A stretch of DNA of 64,000 nucleotides. Source: Basidiobolus meristosporus CBS 931.73. Taxonomy: Eukaryota > Basidiobolomycota > Basidiobolomycetes > Basidiobolales > Basidiobolaceae. Each line of letters opens with the position of its first letter. Positions within the stretch are counted from its first letter, which is position 1. Location: assembly GCA_002104905.1 (NCBI GenBank), contig MCFE01000117.1, forward strand, positions 1 through 64,000. The letters are read 5' to 3'. Made by a program: the position numbers and the translations under genes. The notes under the pieces were generated by a model. It was not told the DNA's origin. It saw only the letters and a program-made list of their open reading frames with translations, and did no database searches. Shown here piece by piece: positions 1 to 11,186 of this stretch.

Positions 1-1135
1 ACCTATATCCCGATTTCAAAACTTTAACCAAGATGAGCTTGAATTGGATAAACCTATCTACACGCATGACTATTCAAGTTGTTGCTACCTAGAAGCATAT
101 CCGCATATGGCTGGGCTTGGAATATTTAGTCGTCACATTCCTCAGTTTGGATGCTGGTTTGCCTTGGGACAGTAGCACACCAAATGACCCCATTGCTCTG
201 CCATAATGCGTTGGGCAGTCTGAATGTCTCGAGCATACGTATCATTGAAAGAGAAGAGCAGCTCTCAAAGCAGATGAGATCAGGTGGAAGCATTCCCTTC
301 TGATGAAAACAATGCAATGATAGGTAATACCTAGAAATGAAGATTCCCGAGAACCTCGTTCCGATCGGGATTTGCAAATAAATGGCGGCTTTTGGCAGCA
401 TTCGAAATATAATTCGATATTACATACTATTAGCCATTTGTTGATTCCTTGAAATTACCTGCAGGTGATACAGACCTCGCGACCCTCGCCAGAGTCTTGG
501 TGGGTACTAATATCTATCTACTTTTAGATCCCCATATTAAATTTCCTCGCCAATGTTATCTGAGATACGAAATCATGATTCACGCATCTCTGATGTCATA
601 GCCCGACCATGGCCCACAATAACAAGTACAAATGGTTGCGGATAACGTTCAACTAAGGCTGATTTTGCTGAAATTTACTCAATTGGGATGATTGTTGCTG
701 TATTTGCCGACCAATCTGGGGAGCATCCTACCTCTGTTGATGCTCCATAGGGCCCATTAATAATGGGCGGATTTACATGAGTGACTGGCAATTGGTTCAG
801 TATTTCTCTTTCCGGGAGCTTTGTTTATTATACACGTGTAGTGAGTGGAAAGAAGCGTGCAGAATGGCGAGTATGCAAAAAGATTCAATTAGCTCCTCGA
901 ATCATGATTGACTACCATTAAATATGACTTGGCCTAGGGTAAACTTATCATACAGGGCTGTTCGTGGTGGGGGGGGGGGGGGGTTCGCGACATCCCAAAA
1001 ACCATTTGTGAAGGGGACCAAGAGGGTTGATGGGACTATGTACAAAAGAATTACCAACATTGCTAATAGTGCCATTCAAGTCATGGGTCGAGAGGAGATA
1101 GGTATCTTCACACTCATATTGAATCCACCTCCTCC
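1..1135. other. Intergenic, no gene recognised
   Basis: No open frame here has gene-like composition or a recognisable motif. The small frame at 126-401 on the minus strand is unsupported. The only conspicuous structure is a homopolymer of 15 G at 969-983, downstream of the minus-strand gene at 1136-2029. The first part may hold the flank of a gene outside the window. Confidence 0.5.
969..983. repeat. Poly-G tract (15 G)
   Basis: An uninterrupted run of G at 969-983 lies about 150 bp past the stop codon of the minus-strand gene. On that gene's strand it is a C run in the presumed 3' flank. Such runs are prone to length change and sequencing error, so the exact count is uncertain. Confidence 0.85.
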
Positions 1136-2029
1136 TTACATTTTCTTAAAGTCGTTCGGCAGAGAAAGTCCGTGGTCGATGTTTTCAAAAAGTATGAAGG
1201 GATCACAGTCACCCATGGTGATATTTTGGAAAGATAGCAAAATCTGGGTGTTGTTGGTTCGAGGATCATTCGGTCCAAGTGGCTTCACTTTGACCGACAT
1301 GTCGACAAACAGTGGATACTCCTGGAAGAACTCCTCAACACCAAGCTGTACAACGGTAGCATCATCACAGCACTTCGGCAAGGAGAATACGTGTCCCGCA
1401 CGAACTTCAACAAAAACCTTGGATAGTTTCGCAAACGAGCGAAGCTCGGTACGAGTAACAGAGGATGAAAACAGGTCATTCTTGAGTCTCTGTAGTATGC
1501 TCCTGGCTGATTTATCCACTCCGTCTTCCAAAATTGGAATGAAATCCTCTGCATCTGCTGATCCGGCAAGTTTATCACCAAGCCAGTGCTCCACAACTCT
1601 GGCAATAAACGACGTTGCTACTGAGCCGTGGCTCCCAATGTGGGGGATGGACAAAAACCCACCGCCACGTCCGATGTCAAAGAAGTAGGTAGAGCGCACG
1701 GTGGAAACGGCGGCGAAAAATTCCGAGTCCAGTTCCTTGTTGAACGCACCATACAGCTCTTTGGACTGAGGATCGGAAGGCACCCTAAAAGCCCCTAGCT
1801 GTGGTACAAGAGCATCGCTGCGACTACTGCTTTCAACAACAATTCGGTCCGCCGAACGTGTTGCGGTTAGCTTGGGGCGGCTGGACGACTCCTTGAGGGC
1901 AATATTATGGATGGCTGGAGAGTAACGCAGTGTTAGAGCATGTATAGGTTTTTATCGGCGATCATTATACTCACCAGAAGCCGTGGAATTAGTGTTTTGG
2001 AAGGAAGAGGAGGAAGGTACAGTAAGCAT
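1136..2029 (-). CDS. Unrecognised 277-aa protein, two exons
   Basis: I do not recognise this family. The long frame 1914-1136 stays open upstream past its first possible GTG. It joins a 55-nt first exon (2029-1975) through a 60-bp intron (1915-1974) with a clean GTGAGT donor and CTCCAG acceptor. The joined product is 277 aa and begins MLTVPSSSSF. The first 60 residues are Ser/Thr-rich and polar. The rest looks globular, with a Gly-rich turn (DIGRGGGF) followed by HIGSHG and a helical stretch ending in WLGDKL. I see no signal peptide or membrane segment. The 3' end is followed by the poly-G tract. A large + strand frame across the same DNA is treated as a shadow because the minus frame is extended by a good intron. 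Function unknown. Confidence 0.7.
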
Positions 2030-5000
2030 GTTCGTAGAGTATGTGACTGGAGGAACGTGGAAAATTGTTGAGTGTGCTTGGGATGGTGTAACAGTACGAA
2101 GGCTCTTATTGGAAGGCTAATCCCAGTGTAAGAAATTGGATGTGAATCGGTAGAGGTCAATAATGATTTGGATCACGATATTGAGGACGGCAAAGGAGTC
2201 TGCTAACTTTATATATTCTCAATGATCAGAAATCACCGCTAGAGCAATCAGATAGGTATCCCAGTTCAGCCAATCACCGCATGTCGCACAGGACCCCTGC
2301 TGCAGTGGAATCCAGTCTGCCAAAGAATGATTTCATCATAAACTGATAGAAAATAAGATATGAGCAGGAGATAACGTTCAACTGTATTTTTCATACTTCC
2401 TCTCAAATTACCGCAATGCATTCGATGATATATGATTTCCACCTCGTGTTTCTAAATATGGTGGGGATGATCTCAAGAGGCTTGGATATGATGGACTGTT
2501 GATGGGTGTTGCTAAATATCGGATTCATAGCCTGGATTTCGGCAGGTGTAGATGCACCGGGTATTATCAATAGCGTCAGGTCACGACAGCTCTACCTTTC
2601 GAGCATGGCTTGGGGCCTCCAAGAGGGCTCCTGACCGGCGCTGTGTGCTGCAACGGGCTTAGATGTGCAAGTGGCCTGGGCTCACCGCCAAGCAGTGGAT
2701 GTTGAGAAATGGCCGGGGCTGGGAATGCCGCTATTTCCATGAAATGGTGTGGGCGAATTCTAGCTTGCTTTCCAACCTGGATTCGCCAATAATCCGCACT
2801 GGCTCTAACCTCGCCTTCATGCTACATTTGCACTATGAAGTCATATGTGTTTATCCACCCTGCTGATGGTATCATGACTGTACTGCATCACCGGATCTGA
2901 TCAAGAGTGCGCCATTTCTATAGCACGGCTTTTCTGGGTGGGTTCAGATGGCGACTCAGGCTCGGTCAGCGTCTGAATGGGCATATTTGATGGTCCGACT
3001 TTGCGCATCCTGAAGGCCGCGAAGGATGGACGGGGTGGGAGGGACTTTCACACGATACCCCGTTCCAACTGGGATGGGTACGTGTGGGTGCAGTGTCAGA
3101 TATGATTAAGCCACGTTTGTTCCGAGCCATTTGACACCAACCAGAGCTCGGAGAATGCCATCAGCGCCGTATTCAAATCAAATCTGCCATGTTTTCAGAA
3201 TCGCAGAGCTGGTTCCAAGCGGAAGAGGTTAGGTTAGCTATTGATCCAGGTTCCACTTCTGGAGCCTATCCGATGGTTTTCAAAGATGGGGTGTATGATT
3301 CGAGCCATTGCCAGACAATGAGCAGAGCAAAAGACTGGAGGTTTCATATCGCTGCTGATTAGGGCAAGGTGTTGAGGATATTCATGTGCACCATTCCCTC
3401 AAGAATAATCCTCAGGTCGGGTTCACATAATACTACCTTTATTGATGACACAGGAGTGGAGTGTGCGCCGCCATTGGCTACCTTGGCCTGCAGCTTGCAA
3501 ACAATCTATGCCATGTCTGGATAATACTCAGCCATGGCTTGACGAACCACAGGTGATTGGCTCTGGCTCCATCCTGGCCATCATTTGTGAGGTGGGATCC
3601 CCATTTAGGCCTGAATGATATAATCCTGATTCCCAAAGCGACCGTCCGACCTATCAAGTGCCCCCACGAACGTGACTACGATAATATTCGGAGGGCGTCC
3701 ATTGGCTAATCGCCATATTTCATTGGTGAGCGATGAGATGCAATAGGACAGCACTGCCTCAACACATTGATATTGGCGGTAATTTTAGTTAGTACAAAGG
3801 TGGCATGGTTGCTCGATACAGCTGACTTCAGCATCTCCTGCTAGATGGCCGGGTTGAACATGAATGACAAATCTGTGTATTATTCTCAGCAATTCAGGCT
3901 CTGAGGGTAACTCAGATAGATGAATTCAGATGTTGGTTTCAGTGCCCATTTGGGGTGATGAGCGCTCCAACCTAGCTTTCTATTCACATTCACTCGTGAG
4001 CTGCAATGGTACGTACGTCCTCGCTATCTGGCCAGAATGTGTGAAGACTAGGCCCCAATCATGGTAATCTACCCATATCCGAGCTACCCAACCTCAGAAT
4101 CGCAGCTACGGCTGTTTTTTCCTCAAATCGGTCTCCCGCGCACCCCAAGTCGCTGGCTATTGGAGCGGTGTCAAAGGCCTGCTATTTCATACGAGATGCC
4201 CATGGACGCAGGTGAGGAAACTAGAACTGTCGACAACGAGGTGACCTAGCATCCCGTGGATTTCTCCCGGCAGCCGACTCCTCAGATAGAGGGAAGTGCG
4301 CTGTTGATGAGGTGACATTGGCGAAAGAGTAGAGGAGGTGTCATGAAACGTTACCAATCCACCCTCTCTAATTAAGGTCCATTGTGGATCTTCGCGGTTT
4401 CAAATTGCACATATGCTCAGTGGGTTTCATTTTCCCAACTATCTCTGTAATCGGAGCCATAGGGTACAAGGTGGTAGAAGGCGGGATGAGACACTCGTTC
4501 GATTCTAGCAGATGGGTTTGGTGATCAAGACTCTGATGTCATAGCAGCGGGTGGATCCCATGTGCAACAAGAGAGTGCAAGTGGGAGGCAGCTCACCCTT
4601 AAGCACACAACCAGGTAGACGCGCATCACCACACATGCCAATGTAATCATGATGCTTGGAGAGTGCCTCGATCATGCCACCATCCAACACGACGCGATCT
4701 ACTGAGTGTATCCGTTGCCAATCTTGCCCCGCTGAGCTAAGGCGAGGGCAGGACTTGGGGAATGGTAATGGAAGAATGAATCAGATGAGTATCAGATGCT
4801 CACTAATCAGGAGTTACTCAAATAGATTATAGATTGATTGGGGCTCTCGGCCACAGATCTTATGTGGCTGATAGCGCTGGGGGTGGCATGTTGGCACGAA
4901 TCATGGCCTGGCTTGCGCATCATGCTTGCTTGATATATCGTTGCTCATACTGGTTGGGCAGATTTCTGATCAATGGCTTCCTGAACATTCTAAGTGCTGT

Positions 5001-6071
5001 TTCATGACTCCATCGCACAACAGTCAGGTCGGCCCGTCTACCAATTGCCAGGAAAACCCGATTGATGGGATTGGTACACAATGCATTCCACATATATCAG
5101 CACAGTGTATAGAGGAGCGTTTCTGGCAATTTCAGAGGATATCGTCAGTAGATCCTAAACACAGCAGTGCCGCATCCATATCAGCTAGGATTTTCCGCGT
5201 TCCAATGGTTTCTTGATAGGGCATCACTACTGAGTTTAGGTTTCGAAGACTCGCAACACATGTCGCATAGAATGTGAAGCTTGTCTCATGGGTGCATCAG
5301 TTCTAATGATGTTACTGAAACAAGCTGGACCCGGAAGGCCATTCATGAAACAGAGCTGGAGAATCCAGACTGGCTCTGGAAGCTGCTCAATGATCCGATC
5401 TTTAGGCCCACCGATGCCTTGTATTGAGCAGCGTGTTTATTCTTGTTTGACACAAATACACTGACCATCTTCATGTTGGGACGAGATTTATCCATCATCT
5501 TACCAAACCATAGCAAGCCAAAAACTCACCACTGATTACTCACCACCCTTGTTGATACATTCTGGTCATGTGAAGTATTTAACGTTCGCAGTGTCCAAGT
5601 TCACACCCCAATGCACCCTTAATGAAGTAGCTTTTCAATACTTCCGCTGGCTGATTCTAGGGGGTGGCAGGATCCTTCTGTTGCTGGGTTATTTTGGATT
5701 GCCAATTTGCTTCTGTCACCTAAAGATTATCCATATTTAGTGGACATAATGTCTTGATGATGCCACAACCACTCTCCACTCATGCTAGATGAATGTAATT
5801 GCTACCATAGCAGACAACACCCCCATTCATCTATCTGATCCCTTATCTGGATGGCAACAGCCTTTATTTGAAGCACATGTATAGCATCTCCTTGGTGCCT
5901 GTCATCATTTCTAAATCAATACTTGCATGAGAATGTGAAGAAATAAGCCTGGATGTCAAGTGGAAGTAACAAATGCTGCTCATGATGTCCACAAGTTATA
6001 TACAGTTTGGAATCACTCATGTAAATAAGTTGACTAACGGTGTGATATAGCGGTCAGGGATGGCTACCACT
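2030..6071. other. 4-kb gene-poor interval
   Basis: About 4 kb with only short, unsupported frames on both strands (for example 4061-4249 + and 4926-5216 +). I see no domain motif, splice-supported exon chain, tRNA or clear repeat. The part nearest 2030 should hold the promoter of the 277-aa gene. The remainder may be old decayed repeat or regulatory DNA. Confidence 0.5.
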
Positions 6072-6560
6072 TCAATGTTTGGCCACATTTGGCGTGAGGG
6101 AGAACCGCAGCGTTTCTTCGTATTGGCCAATAGATTCATTGTAGAACCCATTATTCAGCATATCATCGAAGTTCTTTGTTTTCTGTAATTTCTCTTTCGC
6201 TGTTTCCGCGCTGTCTTTTTGGAACAAGCCACCCTGGAGAGGTGGTGATTTCAGCGGGTAATCCATGGGTATAGGGAGCCTAATGGGATCCGCCAGTAAA
6301 GAAAACTTGGGCGATAATGGCACACTCAACTTGCGATGTTGTTTCTCAGATGTAGTACTGGGATGTCTGTTCGGGTCCGTCTTGTCCTCGATGAAGTTGT
6401 AGCACATCTTGGTACGCCCCGTGAGCCCCTCCATACCAAAGTTGTGTGCAGTGGGCGAAGAAACAGGAGAGATCGCCGAACGTTCTCTCTGTGGGATCAA
6501 TGTAAGCCTAGGAAGTGCCTTGAGAAATTTACGAACCATCAGAATTTGTTGGGTATACAA
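6072..6560 (-). CDS. Short protein with C-terminal FDD-FSLTP motif (copy A)
   Basis: A 162-aa single-exon frame with no recognised domain. Its last 35 residues contain FDDMLNNGFY and then FSLTPNVAKH. They align with the C-terminus of the small protein at 8431-8703 (FDDVLKNGFF and FSLTPTVARQ) with the same spacing to within one residue and the same end point. This is good evidence that both are real and related. The N-terminal 120 residues are basic and Pro/Ser-rich and do not resemble the partner, so they are probably disordered. The start at 6560 is the first Met; a second Met eight codons on (6536-6538) is also possible. The two genes are divergently oriented about 1.9 kb apart. Function unknown. 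Confidence 0.6.
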   Translation of the reverse strand: MYTQQILMVRKFLKALPRLTLIPQRERSAISPVSSPTAHNFGMEGLTGRTKMCYNFIEDKTDPNRHPSTTSEKQHRKLSVPLSPKFSLLADPIRLPIPMDYPLKSPPLQGGLFQKDSAETAKEKLQKTKNFDDMLNNGFYNESIGQYEETLRFSLTPNVAKH

Positions 6561-8430
6561 CTGCTGTACAATCTAAGAACTTTGGAGGGCTGAAGAGAAG
6601 GCAGCTATGTAATAGAGATCTATTTGGGTAGCACCAACAGAAGTAAATCATCGACTTTTATATCGAATCTTGGTCGTGTATATGTATATAGCTATGCAGG
6701 TAACTAATCGCTGCTGCACTCTGTAAATTAATTAGAAGAATTTGACATATAATGTTGACTCCCACTGTATACAAATTCTTCAGAATGAGTGATGGTGATG
6801 TATCGCTTAAGAAAGCATTAAGTATGTAGCCGTTACTATTTGAATATCGATCTTGTCTACTGCATGCAAGTTTCACATTCATATCCAGTAGAGCTATTTC
6901 AAGAAGAAAGTCACCTACAGCTCACAACCAATCAATGTGCCGTTTATAAAAAGTTGACGATTACCATTTCTATACTTCCACGGAGGATTCCTGAAAGGGT
7001 GGTCACTGCCAGAGTTTAAGCCGTAGGAACCCTCGGTGGCTCGAGTGTGCAACAGTGGCTCCTCATTGGGTTATTTCAGACAGAGGTATATTTACAACCG
7101 AACCCCAGTTGGTGCATTGAGTATTCCGTTCGTAAGATGATGCAAAGATACGAGTGGTACATGCGAACCATAAAAGAGGGGAGGAGCGTATGTTCCCCTA
7201 TGATTCCTTTCTGATTTTGATACACCTCCTGCACAGAAGTGTGGTGGAGAATGTATGAGCCACCGATTCTCTCTATATTTGTCACAGGAAGACCGTACAT
7301 ATACCCGACCTCCAGAAAATCTAGGGTTTGTTTAGGGATCGCCATTCCCAGACTTGTCACTGTCAGAAGGAAGATCGATCACCCACCAGGAGTATAGCTT
7401 GCATCCCGACGCAGCTCACTTTATTAGAAAGTATGTGCCTACTTTGCATAGCATTACTTAGCTTCCTTCAAATGTATGTAGCCGGAAACACCAGCAAGGT
7501 CAGATTTGAAGTAATACCCACCCAAGACCTAACTAAACGAGGCTCTCAAGCCAGTTCCATAGTAACACCCATCGTGTTCGGTTTATTAATTTGGAATAGC
7601 GCCAGTATCCACCACAAGTAACACATCTGCGTCAGCAATGTATTATATCTTTGACAAAAGTAGCGTAGAATGACCGAGATGCTGAGGAAAAAGGACCGCC
7701 GTGGCTGAACTTACAGAAGACGACTTCAGCCCACAAGACTCGATGGCTTAGCAACATGCTATAAACGGATCATCTGCTCAGCAGGCTACGATACCTGAAT
7801 GGATCTGACCAATCTATGCAATCTGGAGGATATTCTCACACTTATTTTCTATGGGAGTATGGGACTCAATGAAACAGGATTTGCGAGGTCGCGGCATGTA
7901 TTTTCATTTAAAGTTTGCACTCACTATGTTTATAATACTGTGGATCATACTGCCTATGATCTTGGGTTGAGCACACCCAACCCAATCGAATCCTCACTAT
8001 TGCCAGCTGACGATCTGATAGCCTCTGCCAAGAGTGGGCAAGACAAAATCACCCCTTATTCATACCAGGAATTGAGCGGATCTTAGTAGGCAAGTTTGGG
8101 AGAGGAAATTAACTGGATCAAACACTTTCAAAACCATGGTCACCATTAGCCGGAATGCGAAACAATGTGTTCTGGCAGGAAGAGATTTTCAAAACCCCAA
8201 AGTTGTGTTCGGCTTGGGACCTGTCACAACGGTGGTATTGCTATGGGACATGGCTGCTGTGGATACGCAGAGGATACGCGGTTCGGAATTCATATATAAA
8301 AGACCGCCGCCGCTGCGATACGCATCTTCCATTTTTTTAGATTTTGCCGGAGTCGTAGCAACTCTTGGAACTCTAGACCCGCTCAGAAAACCTCCCCGTC
8401 TTTGTGGTCTGGTACATTTGTGTTGGAAAC
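6561..8430. other. Divergent intergenic region between the two FSLTP genes
   Basis: About 1.9 kb separates the two divergently transcribed relatives and should contain both promoters. Short frames at 7076-7360 (-), 7328-7621 (+) and 7799-8086 (+) show no motif and are not supported as genes. Confidence 0.45.
8292..8301 (+). promoter_or_regulatory. TATA box upstream of FSLTP protein copy B
   Basis: The stretch ATATATAAAA lies about 130 bp before the chosen start at 8431. This distance is reasonable for a fungal TATA box and supports transcription of the + strand frame. Confidence 0.45.
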
Positions 8431-8703
8431 ATGTCAGCATACTCCCCTCCTCTGGCTCCTTTTAAAATGCCTGCGCGCAAACCCCGTGTTTCCCCTGGGC
8501 TTCCCAGTATTTGGACTCGTGTGGAAAACGAGGCTCCTTTGCCTAGTGTTCCGACCAACCATAGGGATCAGATGGAAACTGCGCGTCGGAAACTGCGCAT
8601 GGCCGCGAGCTTCGATGATGTCCTTAAGAACGGGTTTTTTGTAGACGGAAAATACCAGCCAACTGTACAATTCTCATTAACACCTACTGTTGCAAGACAA
8701 TAG
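8431..8703 (+). CDS. Short protein with C-terminal FDD-FSLTP motif (copy B)
   Basis: A 90-aa frame starting MSAYSPPLAP. An in-frame Met nine codons upstream at 8404 is possible, but the chosen start follows the TATA box well. The N-terminus is Pro/Arg-rich and probably disordered. Residues 57-90 carry FDDVLKNGFF and FSLTPTVARQ, matching the C-terminus of the minus-strand gene at 6072-6560. Shared positions include FDD, L, NGF, a Gly and Tyr pair, then FSLTP and VA. Both proteins end exactly two residues after VA, so the motif is C-terminal in both. I do not know the family. The product could be a short peptide-like regulator or structural protein. Confidence 0.6.
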   Translation: MSAYSPPLAPFKMPARKPRVSPGLPSIWTRVENEAPLPSVPTNHRDQMETARRKLRMAASFDDVLKNGFFVDGKYQPTVQFSLTPTVARQ

Positions 8704-9545
8704 TACCTCTCACTGTGTGGCGACCAATGTATCCCACAGCCCCTATTAGGTTTGTTCTATAGAATTGGAATCTTAGCATCCGTGTATCTGCTGTGACATT
8801 CCAGTAAGACTACAGGCCTTGTTTGAGCAACCTGGCAACCGTTACTGAAAGCAGTACCAAGTATCAGTTTTGAAGGGATATTATTTATACTGGGATTGAT
8901 TCTACTACACTCCATAGGTACTTGCTTGAATCATCAAAGCTGCCTGCTATTATTAAAGTCCCCCCCCATCAATACGCTGTATTCTATAGATAAAGCACTC
9001 TGGGCAAGCACAGATCGTACTTCTATATAGATGGTGCCCCTCAAATGGCCCCGCCCGCCAGTCAGATAGCTGAAGCGTCTGGCGGTGTGGTGTTCTGATT
9101 TTCGCAAATGACTATCAACTATGCGAATTGCAACCAAGTAGGATTCGGCGAATATTTTCTAGAACACTAGTTGAACCGAGCAATCACGTAGGTTCGATTG
9201 GATGCTAGTAAAGATCCGGGATTCAGATATTCGTAAAATGATTGAAACATGAGAAATAATCATGATTCCAACCAATGGCCGCCCCTCAACCCCTTGATTA
9301 AATCTTGCTTTGGGTCACAGTGTTACTAGTTGGAGACGAAGAGTCTTTCAGCCAATCATCTCTCGTTGCTCTTCTTTTCAAAACAAACACGTAAAAGAGG
9401 TTACACGTACTTCAATAAATCCATATACTGTCTAGGTGTATCCTTTGTTTCCTTCTCAGCTTCTCTCCGGTGTTTTTTGGCCCACTAACCACTCCTTTCT
9501 AGTTTCATATAGGTTTTCTTCATTGTTATTTATTTCTTTACAAGC
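8704..9545. other. Intergenic, promoter of the KEN-box gene
   Basis: No supported gene. The last 250 bp is pyrimidine-rich (many CTTCT and TTTCTT runs), typical of a fungal promoter and 5' leader, and leads directly to the ATG at 9546. Confidence 0.5.
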
Positions 9546-10247
9546 ATGGCCTCATTCAAAGTTAAAGCTCGCTCTTCGTTCACCGTGTTTTGCGACGGCG
9601 ATTCGTCCGAGGGCGCTTTCAACTCGCATATTGACAAGAAGCCTGCTAAAATCAAGCTTGGTCCCAATGCCGACAAGGAAAACTTCGATCCTGTCCGTAA
9701 GGTTTACTTGAATAAGCTTGCCAAGAAGGAAGCCCATCCTATGACCAATTCCGCCTCCACTTCCAAGACCCCAAGCAACCCAACTCGCTACAAATCCGAG
9801 AATAGCCTCACTCCTTCGCCTTTGGCCGACATCACCGAAGCCCATGATCGCCAGTACCAGTCCCCCCTACCGCTCTCCGTCTCGTACTCTACAGAAAACG
9901 TTGTACGTGTTGGCGATTCTCATGTCTGTGATTCCGCAACTAACATTCCATGCTATCTCAGGTAAACGATACGACAAAGAGCCAAAAAGCAAGCGGAAAG
10001 CACGCCAAGCCAATGCCGAGAAAGCAGCCTTTGTTCAAGGTAATTCTCTTCGATTCCACGCGCCTCAACTCAGCACTAATAATGTCTATTTGCGGGACGT
10101 TAGAGCACCCAAGAAAAGAGCAGTAGTGGCAACAAACGCTCTTCACCACCCGAAGTATCCTCCTCACAGCCCCGCAAACTGTCGCGTTCAAGTCGAGACG
10201 CCTCTGAGAGCAAATCCAAAATGTCGGCGCTTCATTTCCGTCTATAG
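9546..10247 (+). CDS. KEN-box protein, 192 aa, probable cell-cycle-regulated protein
   Basis: Three exons (9546-9902, 9962-10039, 10104-10247) joined through introns of 59 and 64 bp. The donors are GTACGT and GTAATT, the acceptors CTCAG and GTTAG, with CTAAC and CTAAT branch-like sites. The product is 192 aa, basic, low-complexity and rich in Ser, Lys and Pro, with no folded domain. Residues 44-46 are a KEN box in the context ADKENFDPV. In known APC/C substrates this motif, with a nearby acidic residue and proline, directs ubiquitin-mediated destruction. Further on are TPSPLADIT and a polar tail ending ALHFRL. Without splicing the frame would stop soon after the first intron, so the splice model is favoured. 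The family is not recognised. A short-lived cell-cycle or mitotic regulator is an inference from the KEN box. Confidence 0.7.
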
Positions 10248-11186
10248 TAAATCCTTGTATTCTTATTTCTCAATTGCATACCCGATTTCTGCATGATAGA
10301 TCCTATGGTTGCCGTTTTTTGCTTGCTAGAGCTTTCGTCCTATTCCCATCACTTCCCAGTTCTTTGTTCACCTGCCTATTTATTCAAGTCGCCATTTTTT
10401 ACCGTACTCAATTGTATTTAGATTTATAATGTTGAGATCATGTACAGGTAAACACTAAAGATATCACCCTTGTTTACTATCGACCAATTGTCCTGGAGGC
10501 TGGGCGAGCAAACGCTAGGCCGAGAGGGGTGGCGGGAGTCCACGCAGGCTGCTAACAAGTCGGGTTGTTGGGTCCGTTGGATGCTAGATTCGATGTGATG
10601 TCGAAGATGAATAATCTGGCGTGGCCGTCTGTAATGTGGCGGAAAACGACGCCCTAATAAGCCTACGGTCAATCTGCACTAGCTTCCGAGATCAGCAATC
10701 AGCATGAGGTTGAGAAACAAACGGTTTGGTACTCGGCTCGTAGCCTTCGCCGGAATGGCAGACCGGAACAGCGAGTATGGTTCTGTACTGTAGATGTAAA
10801 GCGGAGCGACAGTCCGAATTCTGCCGCCCTCTGTCAGATCAACCTCAAACTCACAGCTCTTGAGCTTTTCTCGCGTTTATTCGTTCATCTGATTGTCAGT
10901 TAGAAGCAATACAAACAACCGACCATGAAATCTATTTAGGGGGATAGTGACAAGGATGTAATGATTACATATGATGGATGATAAGGACTTTCATGGGCAC
11001 GAGGTGCCAGGGCTGGCATTTGAATGGGGAGAGACCGGGGTGTCCGCACGGGTTAGAAGATAGTCGATGCGCTAGAAAGTCTAAGAAGGCAACATGGGAG
11101 AGTGTGCAATGTTGGAAACAAGTAGATTGGAATAGTATACACCTTGGGAGCGAACAGGCCCGTCAGCCTCAATTCTACGAAAATTC
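10248..11186. other. Intergenic between KEN-box and Nramp genes
   Basis: The two genes converge here, so this region should hold both 3' ends. Short frames at 10424-10672 (-) and 10978-11190 (+) have no support. Confidence 0.5.

Noticed and set aside
924-1688. 254-codon + strand frame opposite the 277-aa gene
   Set aside because: It is antisense to a spliced, better-composed gene, begins by translating through the poly-G tract, and has no motif.
4505-4690. 61-codon minus frame in the 2-6 kb interval
   Set aside because: Short, no motif, no splice continuation, and overlapping frames are equally open.
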